From NCBI GenBank assembly GCA_963709485.1, contig CAVPWE010000006.1, forward strand, positions 186,001-250,000: a stretch of DNA of 64,000 nt, read 5' to 3'. The DNA is from JAXDBM01 sp963709485 (lineage in GTDB: Bacteria; Desulfobacterota; Syntrophia; Syntrophales; Fen-1087). Under the pieces are notes generated by a model, which was given only the letters and a program-made list of their open reading frames with translations, made no database searches and was not told the DNA's origin. The position numbers and the translations under genes were made by a program. Below, one piece after another: positions 41,829 through 50,824 of the stretch (positions are counted from its first letter, which is position 1; every line of letters starts with the position of its first letter).

Positions 41829-44204
41829 ATGGCCAAATTAACCATGGACGAATGGTTGTCCCGGCTGGCAAACAACCGGCGCTTCATGGAAAATGTCACA
41901 TCGCTGCGACGCATTCCGGCCACGGAAGGCCGATACGCCGCGTTTCCGGCCTGGATCCACCCCCGGCTTCGCCTTGTCCTCGAAAAGAGGGGCATCGGGC
42001 AGCTTTACAGCCACCAAGCCGAAGCGATCCAGCGGGCCCGGGACGGCCGGCACGTGCTGCTGGTGACGCCCACGGCCAGCGGCAAGACGCTGTGCTACAA
42101 TGTGCCCGTGCTTCAGCGGATTCTCGAAGCGCCGGACAGCCGCGCCCTCTACATGTTCCCCACCAAGGCCCTCGCCCAGGACCAGATGCATGAAGTGCAT
42201 GGCCTGATCGATGAACTGGGCAGCGACATCCGGACCTACACCTATGACGGCGACACGCCGGATGACGCCCGCCAGGCCATCCGCAAACAGGGCCATGTCG
42301 TGGTGACCAACCCCGATATGCTCCACGCGGGCATCCTCCCCCATCACACCAAATGGCAGAAGCTCTTCGCCAACCTGAATTACGTCGTGATCGACGAGCT
42401 GCATGTCTACCGGGGCGTTTTCGGGTCGCACCTGACGAACGTCATCCGCCGGCTCGAGCGGATCTGTCGCTTTTACGGTCAGGACCCGGTTTTCATCTGC
42501 TGCTCGGCGACCGTGGCCAACCCCGGCGAACACGCGGAGACCCTGCTGGAAAGGCCGGTCGACGTGATCGCGGAGAGCGGCGCCCCTGCGGCCGCAAAAG
42601 TGTTCGTCCTCTGCAACCCGCCCATCGTGAACCGCCAGCTGGGCATCCGGCAGTCCGCCCTGACAACAGCCAGACAACTGGCTGCGGATCTCATTGCCAA
42701 CGCCATCCAGACCATCGTTTTCACCACCAGCCGCCTCAACGTGGAGGTATTGACCAAATACCTGAAGGACCGGTTCGGCCGGGGGAAGCCGCTGGACACG
42801 AAATTCGTGACCGGGTACCGGGGCGGCTATCTGCCCAACCTCCGGCGTCAGATCGAAGCGGGGCTGAGAAATCACGAGGTCATGGGCGTGGTGAGCACCA
42901 ATGCCCTGGAGCTGGGCATCGACATCGGCGATCTGGAGGCCTGCATCATGGTGGGCTATCCCGGCTCAATCGCCAGCACCTGGCAGCAGGCCGGACGGGT
43001 CGGGCGGCGCACGGGACAGAGCTTCGCCGTCCTCATCGCCCGGAGCAGCCCCATGGACCAGTTCATCGTCGAGCATCCGGACTACTTTTTCTCCCGCTCG
43101 CCCGAGCACTGCCGCGTGAATCCCGACAACCTCCTCATCCTGCTTCACCATCTGAAAAGCGCGGCCTTCGAACTCCCTTTTGAAAAGGGCGAACGTTTCG
43201 GAAAGGAAAACCTGGAGGAGCTTCTCGATTATCTCGACGAAAAGGGAGTCCTGCACCGCGTGGCGGACCGGTGGCACTGGGCGGCGGAAAGCTATCCTGC
43301 AGACGAAATCAGCCTGCGGAGCGTCAATCCCGAAAACGTGGTGGTCGTCGACGCTACGGAAGCCGGGAACCATCAGGTCATTGCCGAGGTGGACTGGGAC
43401 GGCGCCTTCACCACGGTTCACACGGACGCGATCTACATGGTCGAGTCCCAGCAGTATCACGTGACGCAGCTGGATCTCGACGGGAAGAAGGCCTACGTCC
43501 GCAGGGTGGACACGGACTATTACACGGACGCCATGACGTACACCCATGTCCGGGTGATCGACAGCTTCGGGACAAAACGCAACCGGGACGCCATCGTCGA
43601 GCACGGCGAGGTCCAGGTTGTCCGCAAAGTTACCGGCTATAAAAAAATCAAGTTCTACACCCTGGAAAACATCGGGTTCGGAGACGTCAACCTTCCTGAA
43701 AAGGACATGCATACCACCAGCTACTGGTTCACCATCCCGAAAGACCGGCTGATGCAGATCCCTTGCACGCAGTCCGAACTGATCGACGGCCTGGCAGGCC
43801 TGGCCTACAGCCTGCATCATCTCGCGGCCATTTTGCTCATGGCCGATCCGCACGACATCGACCGTGCCATCGGCGACAAAAGCGGCGAATGGTTTGTCCG
43901 CCCGGGTAAAAATGCGCGAACCATCACGAACGCGCCGGGAGCCGCGGGAACGGCGACGGACGGACCGTTTGCGACGATGGTCGACGCCTACGACCCCACG
44001 GTCTTTATCTTTGACGCCTATCCGGGCGGCATCGGCTTTGCGGAACTCCTGTACGAGGAACACCAGAGGCTGCTTTCGTCGGCGCGCGATCTGATCGGCA
44101 ACTGTCCCTGCCTTCAGGGATGTCCGACCTGCGTCGGTCCGACCCTGGAAGTGGGACATTCGGCAAAAGCCGTCGCATCGGCCATCATCGACCTGATCCT
44201 GTAG
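41829..44204 (+). CDS. mrfA: DEAD/DEAH-box helicase with DUF1998 zinc domain, MrfA/YprA type
   Basis: 791 residues. Q-like segment LYSHQAEAIQRARDG, Walker A LVTPTASGKTL, motif Ia YMFPTKALAQDQ, Walker B/DExH VVIDELHVYRG (DELH instead of the usual DEVH/DEAH), motif III CCSATVANPGEH, helicase domain 2 with STNALELGIDIGDLEACIMV and WQQAGRVGRRTGQ. The C-terminal DUF1998 region ends with four cysteines CPCLQGCPTC, a zinc site. In Bacillus subtilis MrfA with the exonuclease MrfB repairs mitomycin C damage; the next gene here is MrfB-like, supporting the assignment. Confidence 0.92.
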   Translation: MAKLTMDEWLSRLANNRRFMENVTSLRRIPATEGRYAAFPAWIHPRLRLVLEKRGIGQLYSHQAEAIQRARDGRHVLLVTPTASGKTLCYNVPVLQRILEAPDSRALYMFPTKALAQDQMHEVHGLIDELGSDIRTYTYDGDTPDDARQAIRKQGHVVVTNPDMLHAGILPHHTKWQKLFANLNYVVIDELHVYRGVFGSHLTNVIRRLERICRFYGQDPVFICCSATVANPGEHAETLLERPVDVIAESGAPAAAKVFVLCNPPIVNRQLGIRQSALTTARQLAADLIANAIQTIVFTTSRLNVEVLTKYLKDRFGRGKPLDTKFVTGYRGGYLPNLRRQIEAGLRNHEVMGVVSTNALELGIDIGDLEACIMVGYPGSIASTWQQAGRVGRRTGQSFAVLIARSSPMDQFIVEHPDYFFSRSPEHCRVNPDNLLILLHHLKSAAFELPFEKGERFGKENLEELLDYLDEKGVLHRVADRWHWAAESYPADEISLRSVNPENVVVVDATEAGNHQVIAEVDWDGAFTTVHTDAIYMVESQQYHVTQLDLDGKKAYVRRVDTDYYTDAMTYTHVRVIDSFGTKRNRDAIVEHGEVQVVRKVTGYKKIKFYTLENIGFGDVNLPEKDMHTTSYWFTIPKDRLMQIPCTQSELIDGLAGLAYSLHHLAAILLMADPHDIDRAIGDKSGEWFVRPGKNARTITNAPGAAGTATDGPFATMVDAYDPTVFIFDAYPGGIGFAELLYEEHQRLLSSARDLIGNCPCLQGCPTCVGPTLEVGHSAKAVASAIIDLIL

Positions 44205-44311
44205 CCGCCGCGGGCCGGCATCGAAGAACCGGGTTCGCCCTTCGCCGGAAGAAAACGCCGGCCGGCGGGAATATCCGGTCCCGGCGCCGCAGCGGCACTG
44301 AAGATACGACC

Positions 44312-45607
44312 ATGAGCCTGATCAAAAGAATCCACCGGTTGACCGGAGAAACAGGAGAAGCGGGCCGGCCGGACCGCCGGAGCGAGATTGACGCCCTCCG
44401 CATGCGGATCGAACGGATCATGGCGCGCCGGCCGCAACAGCGGACTACCCTTCCCGTCATGCCGCCTCAGCGGGAAACACACGCGCTGAACGATGTGATC
44501 CCCGGACGGGAAGCCGCCACGCCCCACGGTATCTGCTTCGTGACGGAGGGGCTCGCGGACCACTCCTTTCGCCACGGCGACCGGCCCATCGAAGCCCTGT
44601 CCGGGCTCAGCATGGATGCCGCTTCCATTCTGGCCAATGACCGTTCCCTCAGGAATCATCCCCTCACGGACGGCCTGTTCCTCGACACGGAAACGACCGG
44701 ACTGGCCGGCGGCAGCGGGACGGTGACGTTTCTGATCGGGCTGGGCTGGTTTGAAAAGGGCGGCTTCGCGACCCGGCAGATCTTCGTCCGGGATTTCACC
44801 GAAGAGCGGGCGGCCCTTTCGATCCTGGGAGAACTGGTCGAAAAGAAGAAGTTCCTCATCACTTTCAACGGCAAATCCTTCGATGTGGGACTGCTGACGA
44901 CACGGTTCATCATGAACCGTCTTCAAAACCCCCTGACCGGAATGCCCCATCTGGATCTCCTCTTCCCGGCCCGGCGACTGCTTGGACACCGTCTCGAAAA
45001 CTGCCGCCTCGTCACGCTTGAGGAGAGGCTCCTCGGCTTTTTCCGCCAGGGGGATGTTCCCGGCAGCGAAATCCCGCAGCGCTATTTCGACTGGCTGAGA
45101 CGGCGCGACGCGCGCCTGGTTGCCGATGTGTTCGAACATAACCGTCTGGATGTCATTTCCCTGGCGGGCGTGATGGCCTGTCTGACGGAGCTGATCGATG
45201 ATTCCGGCGGGCGCCACGTCGATCACCACGATGCGCTGGCCGCCGCCCGGCTTTTGCTCGAGCGAAAAGACATCCCGAAAGCCAGGCGTCTGTTTGAAGG
45301 CGTCGCAGGATCAGGACCGGAGCCCGCTGCGAGAGAAGCCAGACGGGTGCTTTCGCTCATTCACAAGCGGGCCGGCCGGTGGGAGGACGCGGTCTTTCTC
45401 TGGAAAGAGATGATCCGGGCGGACGACGGGGACATGTTTGCCCTCATCGAACTGGCCAAGTGGCATGAACACCGGCTTTGTGATTTTGAGTGTGCCCTCG
45501 ATCTGGTTCGTCATGCCCTTAACCGCACTCCGGTCATGACGACGATCGAAAAGAATGCGCTGGTCCATCGCTTTCACCGGCTGGAAAAGCGGCGCCGTCC
45601 CGATTGA
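44312..45607 (+). CDS. mrfB: RNase H-like exonuclease with TPR tail, MrfB/YprB type
   Basis: 431 residues from the ATG at 44312. The DnaQ-like exonuclease core is visible: FLDTETTGLAGGSGTVTFLI (DxE), LITFNGKSFDVGLLTTRFI (Asp), and VFEHNRLDVISLAGVMA (His and Asp), the DEDDh set. From ~320 to the end are TPR-like helices (ARLLLERKDIPKARRLFEGV, AVFLWKEMIRADDGDMFALI, VRHALNRTPVMT). It is read 108 bases after mrfA; the pair matches the MrfAB system for removal of DNA crosslink damage. The stop TGA overlaps a TTG of the next frame. Confidence 0.9.
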   Translation: MSLIKRIHRLTGETGEAGRPDRRSEIDALRMRIERIMARRPQQRTTLPVMPPQRETHALNDVIPGREAATPHGICFVTEGLADHSFRHGDRPIEALSGLSMDAASILANDRSLRNHPLTDGLFLDTETTGLAGGSGTVTFLIGLGWFEKGGFATRQIFVRDFTEERAALSILGELVEKKKFLITFNGKSFDVGLLTTRFIMNRLQNPLTGMPHLDLLFPARRLLGHRLENCRLVTLEERLLGFFRQGDVPGSEIPQRYFDWLRRRDARLVADVFEHNRLDVISLAGVMACLTELIDDSGGRHVDHHDALAAARLLLERKDIPKARRLFEGVAGSGPEPAAREARRVLSLIHKRAGRWEDAVFLWKEMIRADDGDMFALIELAKWHEHRLCDFECALDLVRHALNRTPVMTTIEKNALVHRFHRLEKRRRPD

Positions 45608-45631
45608 AAAAGAAGATTGCGCTTCGTTCAA

Positions 45632-45659
45632 TTGACAAATCAAGAATCATTAGTATATT
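45632..45659 (+). promoter_or_regulatory. strong sigma-70 promoter for the sigma-region-4 protein gene
   Basis: TTGACA (45632-45637), 16-base spacer, TATATT (45654-45659). Transcription from about 45666 would exclude the TTG at 45604 and supports the GTG start at 45685. Confidence 0.65.
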
Positions 45660-45684
45660 AGCGGAAAAACAGGAGTCGGGATCG

Positions 45685-45969
45685 GTGATCAACACCTACA
45701 AATGCAAGAAGAAGGGCCATCTGATTGCGGAAACGTGCCAGGATGCGACCTGCGAATGGCGGCTCAAGAATGAATCGTTCCTCAACTGCACCTGGGTAGC
45801 CTGCAATTTCGGACCGTTCACACTGGAGGAGGTCGGCGAGATGATGGGGGTGACCCGGGAAAGAATCAGGCAGATCGAGGCCAAGGCTTTAAAAAAACTT
45901 CAGCACAAAAAGAGGAGAGATCAGCTTCGTGACTTCGCATCGCCGGACAACGAATGGGAAGTCCTGTGA
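45685..45969 (+). CDS. sigma-70 region 4 domain protein with N-terminal cysteine cluster
   Basis: 94 residues from the GTG at 45685, with AGGAG nine bases upstream and a promoter just ahead; an upstream TTG (45604) could extend it by 27 residues. The first half has five cysteines (TYKCKKKGHLIAETCQDATC, FLNCTWVACNFGPFT), a possible zinc site. The second half is a region 4 helix-turn-helix: FTLEEVGEMMGVTRERIRQI then EAKALKKLQHKK, which in sigma factors binds the -35 box. Regions 1-3 are absent, so it is not a full sigma factor; it may act as a regulator. It follows mrfAB. Confidence 0.8.
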   Translation: MINTYKCKKKGHLIAETCQDATCEWRLKNESFLNCTWVACNFGPFTLEEVGEMMGVTRERIRQIEAKALKKLQHKKRRDQLRDFASPDNEWEVL

Positions 45970-45970
45970 C

Positions 45971-46756
45971 TCATTCCCCGCCCTTTTGCCTGCCCTTCTT
46001 CATCTGTTCGATGAAGAAGAAATCGCTCATGTGCTTTTTTCTCTCCGGACTTGAAAAGAGATAGGCCGAAGTGCCGAACTCCATATCAAGCGCGGAGCTT
46101 GTATCCACCTGAGGTGCAATCAGGGATATTTTTTTGACCGCTTCGATGGCTTTTGCCGACCGTCGGGAAAGTTCCTGCGCCATGGTCATGGCCTCCGCCA
46201 TGAATTTCTCCGGAGATGCAACCTTGTTGACCAGGCCGATCCGGTAGGCCTCCTTCGCGCCGAGCGGTTCCCCCAGCATCGTGATTTCCTTCGCTTTGAC
46301 CATGCCCACAATCTGCCGGAGCGGGTTGAAGAGGGGATTCAGTCCGAATTTCAATTCCGGATGCCCGAATATCGCTGACTCCGAAGCAATGATCAGATCA
46401 CAGACGATGGCCAGGTTGAATCCGCCACCCAGCGCGATCCCGCCGACCGCGGCGATGACGGGTTTCGGGCAGGAGTATATGCGCTTCAGGTAGCGGACGA
46501 TGGATTTGAAGTAATCATCGATTTCATGGTCGGGGAGGACGGCCATTTCCTTGATGTCCATGCCCGCCGAAAAGATGTAGTCGCCTCCGGTCAGGATAAT
46601 CGCCTTGACGTCCGCATCGGTTTCCAGCCGGGCAAAGCAGTCCTCCAGCTCCGCGCGCATGGCCCCGGAAAGGGCGTTCATTTCATTGGGGCGGTTCAGG
46701 GTGACAACGGTATATCCCGGCTTTTTTTCAATGAGAATGGTCTTGTAGTTCATCAT
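45971..46756 (-). CDS. enoyl-CoA hydratase/isomerase (crotonase) family protein
   Basis: 261 residues. Oxyanion-hole segments IILTGGDYIFSAGMDIKEMA and VGGIALGGGFNLAIVCD, and the two Glu of the crotonase pair (FGHPELKFG; KAKEITMLG). The PGxGGTQ loop is replaced by LNPLFNPLRQ, as in the crotonase at 2846-3574, so they belong to one divergent subgroup. Start: ATGATG at 46756 overlaps the SppA stop (ATGATGA), so translation is coupled to sppA. Located in the rpsA-sppA operon without any obvious metabolic link. Confidence 0.87.
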   Translation of the reverse strand: MMNYKTILIEKKPGYTVVTLNRPNEMNALSGAMRAELEDCFARLETDADVKAIILTGGDYIFSAGMDIKEMAVLPDHEIDDYFKSIVRYLKRIYSCPKPVIAAVGGIALGGGFNLAIVCDLIIASESAIFGHPELKFGLNPLFNPLRQIVGMVKAKEITMLGEPLGAKEAYRIGLVNKVASPEKFMAEAMTMAQELSRRSAKAIEAVKKISLIAPQVDTSSALDMEFGTSAYLFSSPERKKHMSDFFFIEQMKKGRQKGGE

Positions 46757-47649
46757 GACGAAGGCTCGTAAAGATAATGGACCCCATGTTGTAAACGGCT
46801 CCCCTCCCTGTTCAATTCCCCGACAAGCTTTGAAGCCACCTGTTCCAGCAGCAGTTCCCAGTAGCTTGCTTTCTTCTTGCTGGGATATACCAGTTCCGGC
46901 AGGCCCTTGACCCCGGCGAGCTTCCCGGCCAGACGCACGGCATAGCCCATATCACCGAGATCATCCACCAGTCCCAGTTTCTGGGCCTGTCTTCCCGTAA
47001 AAACACGCCCGTCGGCAAGTTGTTTCAAGGCATCCCGGGGGATTTTCCGGTCCCTGGAAATGACTTCCAGCAACTGATCGTAGGTGTCGTCCACCAGCTC
47101 CTGGATCAGGGCCTGTTCCTCCTGTGTCATGGGCCGCACCGGCGATCCGATGTCCTTGAACTTGCCGCTTTTGACCACGGAAGATTTCAACCCGATTTTT
47201 TCCATCAGCGACTCGGCGTTTGCAAAATGCATGATGGCGGAGATGCTGCCCGTGATGGTGCCCGGGTTGGCCACGATTTTATCGGCCGCGCAGGCGACCA
47301 GATAGCCTCCGGAAGCGGCGACGGAGCCCATGGAGACGACCACCTTTTTTTTCTTCTTCAATTCCGCGAGGGACGCATAGATTTCCTGCGAGGCGGCCAC
47401 ACCGCCGCCGGGCGAATCGATGCGAACAACGACGGCCTTGATTCCGTCATCGCGGCCGAATTCCTCCGCCTGCCGCGCGAACTCCTGCGAACTCCGCAGA
47501 ACGCCCTCCACGGTCAGCACGCCGACGGAATCGGCCAGGGGCAGAGCGCGCTTGCCTGTAAAAATGCTCAAAAAATAGGCCAAAAGAAAAAAAATGAAAA
47601 ACACCAGGAGAAGCAACAGCAGACCCAGAATGACAGGATGTTTTCTCAT
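46753..47649 (-). CDS. sppA: signal peptide peptidase SppA
   Basis: 298 residues, the short single-domain form. N-terminal membrane anchor (ILGLLLLLLVFFIFFLLAYF). Serine protease fold: VVRIDSPGGGVAASQEIY, nucleophile Ser in VSMGSVAASGGYLVA, general-base Lys in SGKFKDIGSP. It degrades leftover signal peptides in the inner membrane. The ATG overlaps the TGA of rpsA (47646-47649), so the two are coupled, the order seen in many Deltaproteobacteria. Confidence 0.93.
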   Translation of the reverse strand: MRKHPVILGLLLLLLVFFIFFLLAYFLSIFTGKRALPLADSVGVLTVEGVLRSSQEFARQAEEFGRDDGIKAVVVRIDSPGGGVAASQEIYASLAELKKKKKVVVSMGSVAASGGYLVACAADKIVANPGTITGSISAIMHFANAESLMEKIGLKSSVVKSGKFKDIGSPVRPMTQEEQALIQELVDDTYDQLLEVISRDRKIPRDALKQLADGRVFTGRQAQKLGLVDDLGDMGYAVRLAGKLAGVKGLPELVYPSKKKASYWELLLEQVASKLVGELNREGSRLQHGVHYLYEPSS

Positions 47650-49427
47650 GATCCCTTGATATCCACGATCTTAACATCCGCCAGCGCCTTGCCCAGGTTG
47701 GACCCCAAATTCTCCCTGTTGTTCAGATAGGCATGGACGGAAGACCCTTCTTCTGATGACGGGGCCTCCAAATCCTTGACGCTGAGTCTGATTTTTCTGC
47801 TTTTCAGATCCAGATTTTTGATCATGGCCGAAATCGTGTCGCCCACGGCAAACAGATCGGACGACGACTTGACCCTTTTCTGGCTGATTTCGGAAATATG
47901 GACCAGCCCTTCGATCCCCTCCTCCAGCTCGACGAAAACGCCGAAATCGGTCAGGTTGGTCACTTTGCCCGTGACCACGGTACCGGGTTTATACTTCCGG
48001 TCCAGGTCTTCCCAGGGGTTTTTCTCGATCTGTTTGATGCCCAGAGAGAACTTTTCATGCTCAACATCGATATTCAGCACCATGGCCTCGATCTCCTGTC
48101 CCTTCTTGAAGTGCTCCGAGGGGTGCTTCACCCGCTGCCGCCAGGATATATCGGACATGTGAATCAGACCGTCAATCCCGTCCTCGACCCCAACAAAAAT
48201 TCCGAAGTTTGTAATGTTCCGGATCACGCCCCGGACGACACTGCCTTCCGGATATTTCTCTTTGAGCGTTTCCCAGGGATTCTGCGTGGTCTGCTTCAAA
48301 CCCAGGGATATCCGTTTTGCGCCGGGATTCACTTCGAGGACCATCACGTTAATCTGATCCCCCAGATTCAGCACCTTGGAGGGATGCTTGATCTCGCGCG
48401 TCCAGAACATTTCCGATATGTGAATCAAGCCCTCCACACCCTGTTCCAGCTCCACGAATACACCGTAATCCGTCACGTTGACGACCCGCCCCGGAACGAT
48501 GGAACCTGCGGGATATCGCTCCGCGATGGTTTCCCAAGGATTGCTGATCAACTGTTTGAGACCCAGGGCCACGCGCTCCTTTTCCCGATCGAAGGAAATC
48601 ACCTTGACCTGTATCCGGTCCCCTCGTGTAAAATTGTCCGCGGGACGGGTAATCCGGCCCCAGGAGATATCGGTGACATGCAGCAGTCCATCCACGCCAC
48701 CCAGATCGATAAAGACGCCATAATCGGTTATATTCTTGATGACCCCCTCGACGATTTTTCCCACTTCCAGATGCTCAAGGGTTTCCCGCTTTTCCGCTTC
48801 CCGCTCAAGCTCCAGGATGGAGCGTCTCGACAAAACGACATTGTTTCTTTTCCGGTCATACTTGATGACATTGAACATCAGTGTCTGCCCGACAAAACGG
48901 TCCAGATCCCGGACCGGCCGGATATCGACCTGAGATCCGGGAAGAAACGCCGTGATTCCGATATCCACGGAAAGCCCGCCCTTCACCCTCTCCACAACGG
49001 TCCCCCGGATGGCCGCATTCTGCTCGCAAGCCTTTTTGACATCGTCCCAGACTTTTATTTTTGCCGCCTTGTCCCGTGACAAAACGAGGTTGCCGTCGCC
49101 ATCCCGCCGGTCGACAAGGATTTCAATTTCATCGCCCACGGCGACGGTCAGATTCCCCTCGTCGCTTTTCAACTCCCGGATGGGAATGTATCCTTCTGTT
49201 TTCCAGCCGACATCGACCATGACGGTATCGGCATTGATCTGCACGACCTTGCCGGTGACGACCGCCCCCAGCTGCACGTTCTGCAGGCTCTGCTCGTAGA
49301 GTTCTTTGAACCCCAGAGCTTCCTCCCTGCCCGTTACCGGCTGAATGGCAGCGGCCTCCGGCCGGGTTGCGCTCTGCTCCTCCGGATTGGAATCCTGTTC
49401 CGAAATTAAGTTGTCATTGTTAACCAT
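47646..49427 (-). CDS. rpsA: 30S ribosomal protein S1
   Basis: 593 residues from the ATG at 49427, after a GGGGGG run. Six S1 (OB-fold) domains in series, e.g. GAVVTGKVVQINADTVMVDV, GVIKNITDYGVFIDLGGVDG, GRVVNVTDYGVFVELEQGVE, GVIRNITNFGIFVGVEDGID, GKVTNLTDFGVFVELEEGIE. The first two, divergent, bind the ribosome; the rest bind mRNA for initiation. Acidic N-terminal tail (~50 residues). Flanked by cytidylate kinase upstream and sppA downstream, a classic cmk-rpsA order. It has its own promoter. Confidence 0.96.
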   Translation of the reverse strand: MVNNDNLISEQDSNPEEQSATRPEAAAIQPVTGREEALGFKELYEQSLQNVQLGAVVTGKVVQINADTVMVDVGWKTEGYIPIRELKSDEGNLTVAVGDEIEILVDRRDGDGNLVLSRDKAAKIKVWDDVKKACEQNAAIRGTVVERVKGGLSVDIGITAFLPGSQVDIRPVRDLDRFVGQTLMFNVIKYDRKRNNVVLSRRSILELEREAEKRETLEHLEVGKIVEGVIKNITDYGVFIDLGGVDGLLHVTDISWGRITRPADNFTRGDRIQVKVISFDREKERVALGLKQLISNPWETIAERYPAGSIVPGRVVNVTDYGVFVELEQGVEGLIHISEMFWTREIKHPSKVLNLGDQINVMVLEVNPGAKRISLGLKQTTQNPWETLKEKYPEGSVVRGVIRNITNFGIFVGVEDGIDGLIHMSDISWRQRVKHPSEHFKKGQEIEAMVLNIDVEHEKFSLGIKQIEKNPWEDLDRKYKPGTVVTGKVTNLTDFGVFVELEEGIEGLVHISEISQKRVKSSSDLFAVGDTISAMIKNLDLKSRKIRLSVKDLEAPSSEEGSSVHAYLNNRENLGSNLGKALADVKIVDIKGS

Positions 49428-49479
49428 TGAACCGTTACCCCCCCCTGAAAAGTTGAATATCTTTGCATAACTATTAAAG

Positions 49480-49506
49480 ATTATCACAATGAAGTTAAAA
49501 TTTCAA
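49480..49506 (-). promoter_or_regulatory. candidate sigma-70 promoter of rpsA
   Basis: On the minus strand TTGAAA (49506-49501), 15-base spacer, extended -10 TGTGATAAT with GATAAT at 49485-49480. It lies in the ~100-base gap after the cytidylate kinase gene. Confidence 0.45.
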
Positions 49507-49529
49507 GCAAATTGAGAAAATTGAGCAAC

Positions 49530-50754
49530 TCATGCGCCGGATCTTCCATCTCTCAGGACGGACAATATCCGTTCGACGACCGCTTCCGCGGACAGATGTG
49601 TCGAATCGATCACGACGGCATCCTCAGGCACCTTAAGCGGAGAGACTTTTCGGTCACGGTCCTGACGGTCTCTCGCAGCAAGGTCTTTCTCGACGTTTTG
49701 ATAGGGGACGGCATCTCCCCGCGCCGCGAGTTCACGGCGCCGCCTTTCGATCCGTTCACCCACACACGCATCCAGAAAAAACTTGAAGTCCGCATCGGGA
49801 AACACCACCGTGCCCATGTCCCTTCCTTCGGCAACCACCCCTCCCCCTTTTGCTGCGTCGCGCTGTACGAAAAGCAGCCGCGCCCGAACCGGGGGCATGG
49901 CCGACAGGGTTGAAGCCAGCATGCCGGCAGACTCGCTGCGAATCCGGTCGGTGACATCTTCTCCGTCCGCAAATATCCGCAGGGAGCCCGCTTCGCCTTT
50001 CAGTACGACACGGATCCGGGCGCACAGATCGGCAATCCCGCTTTCATCCTCCGCCGCATAGCCCTTCCCGAATGCACCGGTAGGCCAGCGCCCGGTAAAG
50101 GGCGCCGGTCTCCAGGCAGGCATAGGAAAGTTTTTCCGCGAGCATCCTGGCGACAGTGCTTTTACCGGCGCCCGCCGGACCGTCGATGGTAATCAGCAGG
50201 CCTCTTTTTGAAGCCGTTCCCTCTTCCCGGTTTTTCCGGAACCGCGCCGCCAGGGGTCCATCCTCCCGCCAGAGCCAACAGCTGTCGATGATCATGGATC
50301 CGTCCATTTCCGGCCGTTTGATTTGACTGCCCTGCCTCTTCCGGCTGTAATAGGTCCACACCCCCTGCACGGCGGCGGAACTCATCGCCAGGATCAGGTT
50401 GGTCAGGTGCAGGCATCCCGCCGTTTTTGACAGAAGCCTTCGGACTTCATTCGTGAATCCGGACCTGATTCGAAGGCCGACGAGCTTTCTCAGGGAGTCG
50501 GCAATCTCCCGGCAGCCGGCGACGGGCACGATTCGCATTTCCGCATCGGCAGCAAGGATCGTCAATTCCGGTAGGGAGAGGCGCATGCGGATGATCATTT
50601 GATGGATCACGCCGGGGTCGCGCGATTGGTTCGCCGAATACAGGAAAAAGGGGAACAGGCGTTCGTCGGCCAGCGATCCTTCAATCAGGATCTCCGCTTC
50701 GCCTGTCTCGTAACAGCGAACCGAGATATCCCTTGTGTGAATCAGTTCTTTCAT
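49530..50754 (-). CDS. cmk: DUF2889-cytidylate kinase fusion, interrupted by a one-base frame shift
   Basis: Residues ~1-185 (from ATG 50754) match DUF2889: GFTNEVRRLLSKTAGCLHLT, then NLILAMSSAAVQGVWTYYSR and DSCWLWREDGPLA. The same frame then enters cytidylate kinase (P-loop LLITIDGPAGAGKSTVARML, CLETGALYRALAYR) that phosphorylates CMP/dCMP, but stops at 50044. The kinase continues in another frame (YAAEDESGIADLCARIRVVL, EGRDMGTVVFPDADFKFFLD, RDRQDRDRKVSPL) to 49530. Removing one base within GAAGGGCTAT (about 50060-50069) restores a single protein. Cytidylate kinase is rarely fused to DUF2889; the fusion needs checking. Followed by rpsA. Confidence 0.8.
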
Positions 50755-50824
50755 ATAAATAACAGACTGGTAATGCACTTAACACAATCCGTCCTGAAAA
50801 GCACAAACCTATTTTGCTGTCGAC

